A DNA stretch of 38,217 nt from TC-15 sp034437275 (lineage in GTDB: Bacteria > Chloroflexota > Anaerolineae > Aggregatilineales > Aggregatilineaceae). This document shows, one piece after another, positions 32,545-38,217 of the stretch. The notes below the pieces were generated by a model. The model was given only the letters and a program-made list of their open reading frames with translations, ran no database searches and had not been told where the DNA came from. The position numbers and the translations under genes were made by a program. Position 1 is the first letter of the stretch. Each line of letters starts with the position of its first letter. The stretch covers positions 1-38,217 of the forward strand of contig DAOTUD010000035.1 in the NCBI GenBank assembly GCA_034437275.1. The letters run 5' to 3'.

Positions 32545-33264
32545 ATGCCGTTGTCTTTGGAAGAACAGAACGCCTACCGGCGGCGCTACGCGGCCCGGCG
32601 AGAGGGCTGGCGTCCGGCCACCGAGGTGTACGAGGCCCTGATCCGCGAGCGGCTGGCGCCAGGGCAGCGTGTGCTGGACCTGGGCTGTGGGCGCGGCGGG
32701 GTATTGGAGCAGGTCGGGGCCGGGGTTGCGCACCCCATCGGCCTCGACCCGGACCACACCTCGCTGGTCGCGCACCGGCTGCCGGACCTGCCGCGCGCAG
32801 TGGCGACCGCGGGCGCGATCCCGCTGCCCGCCAACAGCGTCGATCTCGTGCTGTCGAGTTGGGTGCTGGAACACCTGCCGGATCCGGCGCGCACCTTCCG
32901 GGAGGTGGCGCGCGTGCTGCGGCCCGGCGGCGCGTTCATGTTTGTGGCCCCCGGCGCGTGGAGTCCGGCGGCGCTGCTCAACCGCGTGTTTGGCCCCTTG
33001 CAGCGCTGGTTGGTGCCGCTGCTGTATGGCCGTGCAGAGCAGGACGCCTTCCCGGTCGTGTACCGTGCCAACACCCGCCGCCGGGTGATGCAGTTGGCCG
33101 CCGGCAGTGGCCTGCTGCTGCACACCTTCCGCTACGTGGACGACCCGACCTACTTCGCGTTCCACCCGCTGCTGTTCCGGCTGACGGTGGGCGTGACGCG
33201 CGTGCTGCCGCGCCACATGGCCGAGCACATCGTCGGCGTGTGCGTCAAGCGGCCCGAGGTGTGA
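32545..33264 (+). CDS. Class I SAM-dependent methyltransferase
   Basis: A 239-residue methyltransferase of the UbiE/Methyltransf_11 type. The SAM-binding motif I is VLDLGCGRGGVLEQV (about residues 43-57), the acidic end of strand 2 is GLDPDHTS, and the post-motif region is SSWVLEHLPDPARTF. A hydrophobic C-terminal part (FHPLLFRLTVGVTRVLP) suggests a lipid or membrane-associated substrate. The substrate cannot be named. No strong RBS precedes the ATG at 32545 (only GAAAG), so the exact start is the least certain point; the next Met is far inside the domain. It is a single gene bordered by repeats on both sides. Confidence 0.83.
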   Translation: MPLSLEEQNAYRRRYAARREGWRPATEVYEALIRERLAPGQRVLDLGCGRGGVLEQVGAGVAHPIGLDPDHTSLVAHRLPDLPRAVATAGAIPLPANSVDLVLSSWVLEHLPDPARTFREVARVLRPGGAFMFVAPGAWSPAALLNRVFGPLQRWLVPLLYGRAEQDAFPVVYRANTRRRVMQLAAGSGLLLHTFRYVDDPTYFAFHPLLFRLTVGVTRVLPRHMAEHIVGVCVKRPEV

Positions 33265-33307
33265 GGCGGGGGCGTTCTGCGTGCCCCTATGACAATTTTG
33301 CTATTTG

Positions 33308-33447
33308 GGCGTTATGCTAGTTTTCCCCCTCCCCGCGCGCGAAGAGGGGGAAACAAACCGGGACCCAAAGTCCCTCTCCGTTCACAGGGAGGGATTTAGG
33401 GAGGGGTAAACCATCGACACATGCGCCAGGTTATCTAGCATAACCCC
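33308..33447. mobile_element. MITE-like element, family A, copy 3, with 7-bp direct repeats
   Basis: A 140-bp element with GTTATGCTAG (33311-33320) and CTAGCATAAC (33435-33444). It is bordered on both sides by CTATTTG (33301-33307 and 33448-33454), which looks like a target-site duplication. The interior shares its middle with copy 2 and its right end with copy 1 (two mismatches in the last 40 bp). Confidence 0.78.
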
Positions 33448-33487
33448 CTATTTGCAAAACCCTATCAGGCGTTGTAGGCTTGCCCAT

Positions 33488-34231
33488 ATGCGTGAAACAC
33501 AGACGATTATCGAACGAGTACGCCGCGTGAGCGACGGCTTGCAGCAGTTGGTGCTGTCCGTCGATCCGGCGCTGCTTCAGTACCGGCCCGGCCAATCGCT
33601 GCTGGCCACGCCCATCGATCAGGCGGGGTGGGACCCCTACTTGCGCGTGCAGTGGGTGCCGGTCGCAATCGAGGCCGGGCAGATGGTGGTCGAGCTGCCG
33701 CTGGCGCAGTTGTACGCGCCGGGACAGGTGGCGAGTGTGCTGTCGCCGGTCGGCCAGCCGATCCCGCTGCCCGCGTCGCTGCGGCACGTCTTGCTGATCG
33801 CGGAGGATGCGCCGCCGACGCCGTTCGTATGGCCGGCGCGCCATCTGCTCGACCGGGGCGCAGCGGTGACGCTGGTGCTCGGCGGGGAGGCGATCCGTTA
33901 TCCATTGGAACTGCTGCCGCCGGAGGTCGAGATTTTGCACGCCGCGACCGACTGGGAATGGCCCAACCAGGTCGAGATGCTGGGCTGGGCCGACCAGGTG
34001 CTCGTGCTCGCCCCGGCCTATACGCAGCAGGAGGTTTATCACAGTTTGTACGATACGATCCGCCAACTGCGCCACCAGGATATCCCGGACGGCTACGTCT
34101 ATGGGCTGTATTACCGGCGGCTGGCCTGCGGCACCGGTGCGTGCCAGGTCTGCCAGATTCCGGGGCGCAAAGGTGATCTGCTGGCCTGCACCGACGGTCC
34201 GGCGCTTGATCTAAAGAAGGTAGGGTTTTGA
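33488..34231 (+). CDS. PyrK-like Fe-S electron-transfer protein, divergent
   Basis: A 247-residue protein of the dihydroorotate dehydrogenase electron-transfer-subunit type. The C-terminal [2Fe-2S] motif is intact: Cys214-x4-Cys219-x2-Cys222-x11-Cys234 (CGTGACQVC and LLACTDGP). The FAD-binding Arg-Pro-x-Ser-type motif expected near residue 50 is replaced by YLRVQWVPV. The glycine-rich NAD loop after the first Rossmann strand (expected GGGxGxAP) reads LIAEDAPPTP. Thus the flavin/NAD side is degenerate while the cluster is kept. It leads an operon with a PIG-L deacetylase (1-bp overlap) and a PyrD-like gene. The start at 33488 is the first ATG in the domain; no strong RBS is visible. Confidence 0.75.
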   Translation: MRETQTIIERVRRVSDGLQQLVLSVDPALLQYRPGQSLLATPIDQAGWDPYLRVQWVPVAIEAGQMVVELPLAQLYAPGQVASVLSPVGQPIPLPASLRHVLLIAEDAPPTPFVWPARHLLDRGAAVTLVLGGEAIRYPLELLPPEVEILHAATDWEWPNQVEMLGWADQVLVLAPAYTQQEVYHSLYDTIRQLRHQDIPDGYVYGLYYRRLACGTGACQVCQIPGRKGDLLACTDGPALDLKKVGF

Positions 34232-35007
34232 TGAGTAGTCAGGAATTAAGCAGTGTGATGTTTATCGGCGCGCACCCCGACGACGAAACCGTGATGGTCG
34301 GGGGCACGCTGGCGATGTTGAACGAACGCGGGGTCGAGACGCATGTCGTCTGTGCGACGGATGGGCGCGGCGGGGAATACGGCGACGTGGCGGAAGCCAA
34401 CACCCCCGAAGCGCTGGCCCATATGCGCGCGGCGGAGATGGCGTGTGCTGCCGAGGCGTTAGGCATCGCCGACCTGACCATGCTCGGCTACGAGGACCCG
34501 GTCATCGAGGCGGACGAGGAGCTACATGGTTTTGCCGAAGACGATGCCGTGCTGGTGGCGCGGCTGGCCGACCTGATCCGGCAGGCGCAGGTGCAGGTGG
34601 TCCTCACGCACGGCAGCGACGGGGAATACGGGCATCCGGCCCACCGCCAGGTGCACCGCGCGGTGCTGCAAGCCGTGCGCGAGCATGTCGCCGGTGTGGT
34701 GTGCTACAGCATCGCCGCCCAGGTGCCCAACGTCGAGGACCGGCTGTGGAACCAGAGCGACCCGGCGCACCTGGCGCTGAGCATCCAGCAGTGGATCGAG
34801 GCCAAGCACGCCGCCATGCTGTGTCACCGTACGCAGCACGCGCTGTTTATGCGCCGCCGCCGTCTGAAGGCGGTCCGCGAGGCGATCCGCTCGATTGAAT
34901 CATTCCATCGCCACTGGCCGGAGCTGCCGTCCTACACCGTGCCCGACGACCCCTTCGCCGCGCTGCTGCTGCGCGTGGGCGCGTGGCATCCCGATCCCAG
35001 CGCGTGA
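34231..35007 (+). CDS. PIG-L family zinc deacetylase
   Basis: A 258-residue PIG-L/LmbE-type hydrolase. These enzymes remove N-acetyl groups from GlcNAc-linked substrates (MshB in mycothiol, BshB in bacillithiol, GlcNAc-PI). The zinc motif is IGAHPDDE (His15, Asp17, Asp18), with the third ligand in EYGHPAHR. The product side is not identifiable: no thiol biosynthesis partner is nearby. The ATG at 34231 overlaps the PyrK-like stop by one base (TGATG), with AAAGAAGG about 11 bp before it; an in-frame TTG at 34228 is possible. It sits inside the pyrK-like/pyrD-like operon, an unusual place for this family. Confidence 0.87.
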   Translation: MSSQELSSVMFIGAHPDDETVMVGGTLAMLNERGVETHVVCATDGRGGEYGDVAEANTPEALAHMRAAEMACAAEALGIADLTMLGYEDPVIEADEELHGFAEDDAVLVARLADLIRQAQVQVVLTHGSDGEYGHPAHRQVHRAVLQAVREHVAGVVCYSIAAQVPNVEDRLWNQSDPAHLALSIQQWIEAKHAAMLCHRTQHALFMRRRRLKAVREAIRSIESFHRHWPELPSYTVPDDPFAALLLRVGAWHPDPSA

Positions 35008-35039
35008 TCTTCGATGGCTGGTAGTGAGGACCGCGGCCC

Positions 35040-35990
35040 ATGATTGAACTCACACGGACCGGCAAAAATCCGCTGCTCGTCGAGAACCCGGTGATCGTGG
35101 CTGCCGGGACGTTCGGCTTCGACCACACCGCCTACCGCGACCTGATCGACCTGACCAAGCTGGGCGCGATGGTCACCAACCCGGTCAGTTGGAAGCCGCG
35201 CCAGATCGCACGCGGCCCGCGGCTGGTGCCGCTGCCGTCTGGGGTGCTGGTGCACACCGGGCTGCCCAACCCTGGCATCCGCCGCACGATCCAGACCTAC
35301 GCCAAACGCTGGGCGCGCAGCCCGCTGCCTGTCATCGTGCACGTGATCGCCACCACAGCATCCGACGTGGGGCGCTGTGCGGCGGCCCTGGACCGCTGCG
35401 AGGGGGTGGCCGGGATCGAGCTAGGGCTGCACGACCAGGCCGATCACGACGAAGTGGAACTGGTGCTGCAAGCCGCGCGGCAGGAGACACAACTGCCTGT
35501 GCTGGTGCGGCTGCCGCTGTATTCGGCGGTGCACCTGGCCGGGACGGCGCAGGAAGCCGGGGCCGGGGCGTTGGTGGTGGCCGCGGCCCCACGCGGCACT
35601 GCCCGCGACCCGGTCACCGGGCAGCTAACCGGCGGGCGCGTCTATGGTCCCTGGCTGCAAACGCAGGTGCTGCGCGCGGTGGGGCAGGTGGCGCAGTTTG
35701 TAGAGGTGCCCGTGATCGGCAGCGGCGGCATCCATACGCCGGACGATGCCCGTGATTTTCTGGACGCGGGCGCGCGCGCGGTGCAGGTGGATTCCGTCAC
35801 CTGGGCGCACCCGCGCATGACCGAGATCATCGCGCGCAACCTGGGCGGCCTGGAACTCACGCGGGCTGCCGGGGCGCTGGCCGACGAGTGGGAACCGGGC
35901 ATGGGCAAAACGATGTGGATGGAGCGCTTCGGCGAGCCGCCAGACGAAGGGCATGTCATTCCCCCGCCCGATCATCTGCCGGAAGCCTAG
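35040..35990 (+). CDS. Dihydroorotate dehydrogenase-like FMN protein lacking the catalytic motif
   Basis: A 316-residue TIM-barrel protein of the DHOD family. N-terminal strand (NPVIVAAGTFGFD), GLPNPGIRRTI in place of the usual GLQNPG loop, and the FMN-phosphate motif VIGSGGI (225-231) are kept. The segment that should read N-x-S/C-C-P around the catalytic Cys or Ser is IELGLHDQAD (126-135), with neither Cys nor Ser. The FMN-contacting Lys after the second strand is Asn (VTNPVS). True dihydroorotate oxidation is therefore doubtful. Together with the degenerate PyrK-like protein upstream it suggests a repurposed flavin/Fe-S pair. The stop TAG is the CTAG flanking the MITE-like element that follows. 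Confidence 0.8.
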   Translation: MIELTRTGKNPLLVENPVIVAAGTFGFDHTAYRDLIDLTKLGAMVTNPVSWKPRQIARGPRLVPLPSGVLVHTGLPNPGIRRTIQTYAKRWARSPLPVIVHVIATTASDVGRCAAALDRCEGVAGIELGLHDQADHDEVELVLQAARQETQLPVLVRLPLYSAVHLAGTAQEAGAGALVVAAAPRGTARDPVTGQLTGGRVYGPWLQTQVLRAVGQVAQFVEVPVIGSGGIHTPDDARDFLDAGARAVQVDSVTWAHPRMTEIIARNLGGLELTRAAGALADEWEPGMGKTMWMERFGEPPDEGHVIPPPDHLPEA

Positions 35991-36155
35991 CGCGTGTTAT
36001 GAACTTACGCAGGCTGTTTACAGTGGATTTTTTCCTGTAAGTTTTACCCCTCCCTAAATCCCTCCCCGTAAACGGAGAGGGACTTGCGCCTCCCCCCTTT
36101 CCCCGCACGCGGGGAAAGGGGGCGGGGGATAGGGGTAAAAAGTGCATAACAGCCT
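35991..36155. mobile_element. MITE-like element, family A, copy 4, between convergent stop codons
   Basis: A 165-bp element that begins CGCGTGTTATGAACTTACGC and ends CATAACAGCCT. The left flank CTAG (35987-35990) is the pyrD-like stop. The right flank CTAA (36156-36159) is the vanZ stop on the other strand. The left 60 bp match, inverted, the right end of copy 2. The interior holds the same C-rich hairpins in opposite orientation. Confidence 0.78.
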
Positions 36156-36518
36156 CTAAGCCCGCCGCACGATCGCCCACCGCGCCAGCCACCCGCCGCA
36201 CACGATCCCGGCGTAGTTCGCGGCCAGATCGAGCAGCGAGAATCCGCGCGCAGCCAGCGCCAACTGCGAGAACTCCTCCAGCGTGACGACTGCCGCCACC
36301 GCGACGCTGCCCGTCAGCAGGCGCGTCGATCCCAGGCGTGCCGCCCCCAGGCTCATGTTCACCAGGAACGATAACGTGCCCATCAGCACGAAATGCCCGG
36401 TTTTGTCGCCGCCGGGGATGTGCCGCAGCCGGGCGAACAGCCCGCCGCCCAGCCCCACGTCGGCCACGACCACCACCAGCCCGATACATATCGCAAAGCC
36501 AATCGCTGCTCGCTTCAT
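36156..36518 (-). CDS. VanZ-like membrane protein
   Basis: A 120-residue protein of the VanZ family, whose teicoplanin-resistance founder is of unknown mechanism; most members are uncharacterised. About four hydrophobic segments are visible (6-24, 42-60, 68-85, 95-115). The family marker GGDKTGHFVLMGTLSFL is at residues 36-52, and the mid-protein acidic motif TLEEFSQ fits the conserved E-x-x-Q site. The start at 36518 gives the correct family N-terminus (MKRAAIGF). The stop TTAG on the minus strand overlaps the right flank of the MITE-like element. It may share a transcript with the flp pilin gene upstream on the same strand, unless the hairpin at 36531-36558 stops it. Confidence 0.82.
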   Translation of the reverse strand: MKRAAIGFAICIGLVVVVADVGLGGGLFARLRHIPGGDKTGHFVLMGTLSFLVNMSLGAARLGSTRLLTGSVAVAAVVTLEEFSQLALAARGFSLLDLAANYAGIVCGGWLARWAIVRRA

Positions 36519-36530
36519 GATGTCCTTGCC

Positions 36531-36558
36531 ATGATAAAGACCCCGCAGATTTGCGAGG
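36531..36558 (-). terminator. Weak terminator after flp pilin gene
   Basis: On the minus strand CCTCGCA pairs with TGCGGGG (one G-T pair, 4-nt loop), followed by TCTTTATC. The T-run is broken by A, so termination would be partial and could let some transcript reach vanZ. Confidence 0.45.
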
Positions 36559-36593
36559 CCTTGATTAAAACGGATGATATGTAGGAGATGAAG

Positions 36594-36770
36594 CTAGAGA
36601 TTTTCGATGATGTTTTCGTAGATGTTCGTGAGACCTGGTCCGAGAATGGTCAGCAGGGCGATCAGCACTACTGCTACGAATATGATCAGCAGTGCGTATT
36701 CGACCAAGCCTTGCCCACTGGTCCATCTGCGGATGTGTGGCTGCCTGCGCAGCCATTGCCACAGTGCCAT
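36594..36770 (-). CDS. Flp-type (type IVb) pilin, 58 residues
   Basis: MALWQWLRRQ starts a short basic leader, followed by SGQGLVEYALLIIFVAVVLI. This is the class IVb prepilin pattern: cleavage after Gly19, Glu at +5 (residue 24) and Tyr at +6, then a single hydrophobic helix and a short tail (GLTNIYENIIENL). Such pilins are processed by a TadV-type peptidase and assembled by the Tad/Flp machinery, none of which is in this window. The RBS AAAGGAGGG (minus strand, 36777-36785) is 6 nt from the ATG and near perfect. With an extended -10 promoter upstream, high expression is expected. Overlapping frames on both strands are shadows. Confidence 0.88.
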   Translation of the reverse strand: MALWQWLRRQPHIRRWTSGQGLVEYALLIIFVAVVLIALLTILGPGLTNIYENIIENL

Positions 36771-36802
36771 TAAAGGCCCTCCTTTCTGCTATCCTATCTT
36801 TA

Positions 36803-36811
36803 ATTATACCA
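36803..36811 (-). promoter_or_regulatory. Extended -10 promoter of flp pilin
   Basis: On the minus strand TGGTATAAT: perfect TATAAT (36803-36808) with the TG extension. The -35 is weak (GAGTAT at 17 bp). Start of transcription would be near 36796, leaving a short leader with the strong RBS. Confidence 0.7.
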
Positions 36812-36947
36812 TGCCTTATGTGTCTATACTCCTAGCTTACCGTATTTCATGCCGCGATCCGGATAGTACCCCAGTACGGTACCGCAGTCTCATTTGGCAA
36901 AAAATCAACAAAATCAATGTTGTACTTTAGAAAAATTTATCATCGCA

Positions 36948-36976
36948 TTGACTTTTTAAATATAATTTGTTATTCT
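36948..36976 (+). promoter_or_regulatory. Promoter of DUF2089 gene
   Basis: TTGACT (36948-36953), a 17-bp spacer, and TATTCT (36971-36976), 39 bp before the ATG. A TATAAT at 36961 is only 7 bp from this -35 and is not paired with it. The surrounding 200 bp are AT-rich compared with the rest of the window. Confidence 0.65.
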
Positions 36977-37015
36977 CTGGATAGACTGGTCAAGTTATGT
37001 TCAAGGAAAGGGCGT

Positions 37016-37411
37016 ATGTATCCTGTGTATCCGGTGCCGGGGCGCTGCCCGGTGTGCAACGAGAGCATGATCATCACCCGGCTGTACTGCCCGGAGTGCG
37101 ATGTCACGGTCGAAGGGCGCTTTTCGCTGGGGCGGCTGGCCATGCTGTCGCCGGGGCAACTGGAGTTCGTCGACGTATTTATGCGCTGCGAAGGCAAGAT
37201 CAAGCGCGTCGAGGATGAACTCGGCATCTCGTACCCCACCGTGCGCAGCCGCCTGAACGACACCATCCGCGCGATGGGCTATGAGGTGCCCGGTGCCGCA
37301 GAGTCGGACGAACTCAGCCCCGAAGAACGGCGGCAGGTGCTCGACGATCTGGGCGCGGGCCGCATTACATCTGAGGAAGCGGTCAAACTGCTGGGCGGCG
37401 AACTGCCCTAG
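37016..37411 (+). CDS. DUF2089-family zinc-ribbon regulator
   Basis: A 131-residue DUF2089 protein. The N-terminal zinc ribbon uses Cys11, Cys14, Cys25 and Cys28 (CPVC, CPEC). The middle is a helix-turn-helix-like segment, LSPGQLEFVDVFMRCEGKIK followed by ELGISYPTVRSRL. A short C-terminal SHOCT-like helix pair (LDDLGAGRITSEEAVKLL) ends the protein. Members are thought to be transcriptional regulators, often of neighbouring genes; here the divergent neighbour is the flp pilin gene. The ATG at 37016 follows AAGGAAAGGG; the upstream frame from 36917 covers the promoter. The stop TAG lies inside CTAGTACA, the tip of a MITE-like element. Confidence 0.87.
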   Translation: MYPVYPVPGRCPVCNESMIITRLYCPECDVTVEGRFSLGRLAMLSPGQLEFVDVFMRCEGKIKRVEDELGISYPTVRSRLNDTIRAMGYEVPGAAESDELSPEERRQVLDDLGAGRITSEEAVKLLGGELP

Positions 37412-37632
37412 TACAGGGCGGCGGAAATATATGCCCACCGGTTGGCCCTCATCCCCTATCCCCCCTCACCCCCCGGCCCCCTCTCCCACCCAGTGGGGCG
37501 AGGGGGAGTCACAGCGCGCGCTTTTCCCCTCGCCCCTTATATGGGAGAGGGGACACCGCCCGCCAGGGCGGAGGGGTGAGGGCCAGCGGGTGAGGGCAAA
37601 ACTGGACAGTAACTTCTGCCAAGCTGTACTAG
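37408..37632. mobile_element. MITE-like element, family B, full copy
   Basis: A 225-bp element bounded by CTAGTACA (37408-37415) and TGTACTAG (37625-37632). If CTAG is the duplicated target, the element proper runs TACA to TGTA. Inside are GCCCTCA-CCCC tracts facing GGGGTGAGGGC tracts. Its first 50 bp match the left edge of the window in inverted orientation. No coding capacity. Confidence 0.75.
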
Positions 37633-37743
37633 CGCGCCAATACCATCCGCGCGCGGTCACCGCCGCGTGCCATCGCCAACATCTGGTGCTCTCCCCCATT
37701 CTGGTATATGCTGAAGGTGGGGAGCCAACCAGCACTCCTGGGC

Positions 37744-37771
37744 TAGCACGCATGTGCTAATGTGTTATAAT
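37744..37771 (+). promoter_or_regulatory. Extended -10 promoter with upstream inverted repeat
   Basis: TGTTATAAT with a perfect TATAAT (37766-37771) and TG extension. Just upstream, TAGCAC (37744-37749) and GTGCTA (37754-37759) form an inverted repeat where a -35 would be, which could be an operator. The first gene downstream starts at 37855; 37633-37743 shows nothing else. Confidence 0.6.
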
Positions 37772-37854
37772 TTGAACAGGGTTTTACTGCGACCAACAAC
37801 CCAGTTTTTTCCGTAGATTCTAATACGTCGGTTAGGTGTTCAGGTGTAGTCAAT

Positions 37855-38217
37855 ATGGTAAACCGATTCCGCAATCGAGGCGGCAACGACGACGACGATG
37901 ATCGCAAGGACGACCGCAAGAAACGCTCGTCGCGGGGCAGAAAAGACAACGACAGGCAGGATGATTCCGGATCGCGCCGCCGGCCATTTTCGCGGGGCGG
38001 GGATGATGATGCGGAGGAGCGCGATGCCCGGCGCGGCCCGACACAGTCGCCAGGGCGTCCATCCTCGCGCTCGCCGCAGAGCCGGGACGCGCAGAGCCGC
38101 CGGTCGTCGCGCACCAGTCCGTTCCGGGACCGGGGCGACGACAAGGACGAGGAGCGCGGGCGACCGGGCGGGCCATCATCGCGCTCGCCGCAGAGCCGGG
38201 ATGCGCAGAGCCGCCGG
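37855..38217 (+). CDS. N-terminal part of disordered Arg/Asp/Ser-rich protein, runs off window
   Basis: From the ATG at 37855 there are 121 codons without a stop to the window end. The product has almost no hydrophobic residues and alternates Arg/Lys with Asp and Ser: MVNRFRNRGGNDDDDDRKDD, later RSPQSRDAQSRR twice. It is intrinsically disordered, with no signal peptide. The repeated unit comes from a 45-bp DNA repeat spaced 114 bp apart. Function unknown; such tails often precede a folded or membrane domain that would lie beyond the window, or bind nucleic acid. No RBS is evident (GTGTAG), so the start is a best guess; the promoter at 37766 supports transcription through it. Confidence 0.6.
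   Translation, partial: MVNRFRNRGGNDDDDDRKDDRKKRSSRGRKDNDRQDDSGSRRRPFSRGGDDDAEERDARRGPTQSPGRPSSRSPQSRDAQSRRSSRTSPFRDRGDDKDEERGRPGGPSSRSPQSRDAQSRR
38059..38217 (+). repeat. 45-bp direct repeat, two copies 114 bp apart
   Basis: Copies at 38059-38103 and 38173-38217 differ at two bases. They encode the repeated PSSRSPQSRDAQSRR segment. The 114-bp period is 38 codons, so the frame is kept. More copies may follow past the window. Confidence 0.85.

Noticed and set aside
36565..36762. 65-residue minus-strand frame overlapping the flp pilin
   Set aside because: Out of frame with the pilin, which has the prepilin motif, RBS and promoter.
36948..36966. TTGACT with TATAAT at 36961 as promoter
   Set aside because: Spacer is only 7 bp; the TATTCT at 17 bp is the better partner.

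Overview
GC-rich bacterial chromosome segment, most likely from the Chloroflexota (Anaerolineae-like). This is inferred from gene content, not from a marker gene: a DUF11 surface protein with an LPATG motif, an ECF sigma factor paired with a DUF5667-type membrane protein, a DUF2089 regulator, a bacterial nurA/HAS-barrel/herA cluster, and many short C-rich hairpin repeats. No rRNA, tRNA, CRISPR array or intact transposase gene was seen.

Layout. 1-583: end of a repeat element and two small unknown genes. 723-5458: central metabolism and envelope genes (bifunctional phosphoglucose/phosphomannose isomerase; a class V aminotransferase with a short SerA, probably serine synthesis; a membrane-anchored amidase; a monothiol glutaredoxin-like protein). 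5455-6713: promoter, DUF11 surface protein, and an M23 peptidase broken by frameshifts. 6748-12629: a LacI regulator with a perfect 16-bp operator on its own promoter, leading a tight operon (lacI, mannonate-type SDR, LarA-family racemase/epimerase, 6-phosphogluconate dehydrogenase, PPi-type phosphofructokinase). It reads as a sugar-acid pathway feeding the pentose phosphate route. 12863-15106: HAD phosphatase, MITE-like elements, and a tartronate-semialdehyde-reductase-type dehydrogenase. 15189-19090: ECF sigma plus probable membrane anti-sigma, then htpG and its terminator.

19115-32404 is dominated by DNA repair. nurA, a stand-alone HAS-barrel gene and herA (20544-24394) form an archaeal-type resection module, and sbcD-sbcC (Mre11-Rad50 type) follow at 28394-32404 behind a CysQ-like phosphatase. 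Between and around them lie gene remnants: a PIN toxin, an alpha/beta hydrolase tail, a PLDc_N/ABC pair, and a chimeric fragment before sbcC. There are also a secreted WD40 protein and an unrecognised repeat protein. 32545-35990: a methyltransferase, then a pyrK-like / PIG-L / pyrD-like operon in which both pyr-like proteins have lost key motifs of their families. 36156-38217: VanZ, a 58-residue Flp-type pilin with a strong promoter and RBS, a DUF2089 regulator, a MITE whose tip carries the preceding stop codon, and the start of a disordered Arg/Asp/Ser-rich protein that runs off the window.

Two families of small inverted-repeat elements recur. Several copies sit exactly on CTAG/TTAG at stop codons, and one partial copy at the left edge is inverted relative to its partner near the right end.
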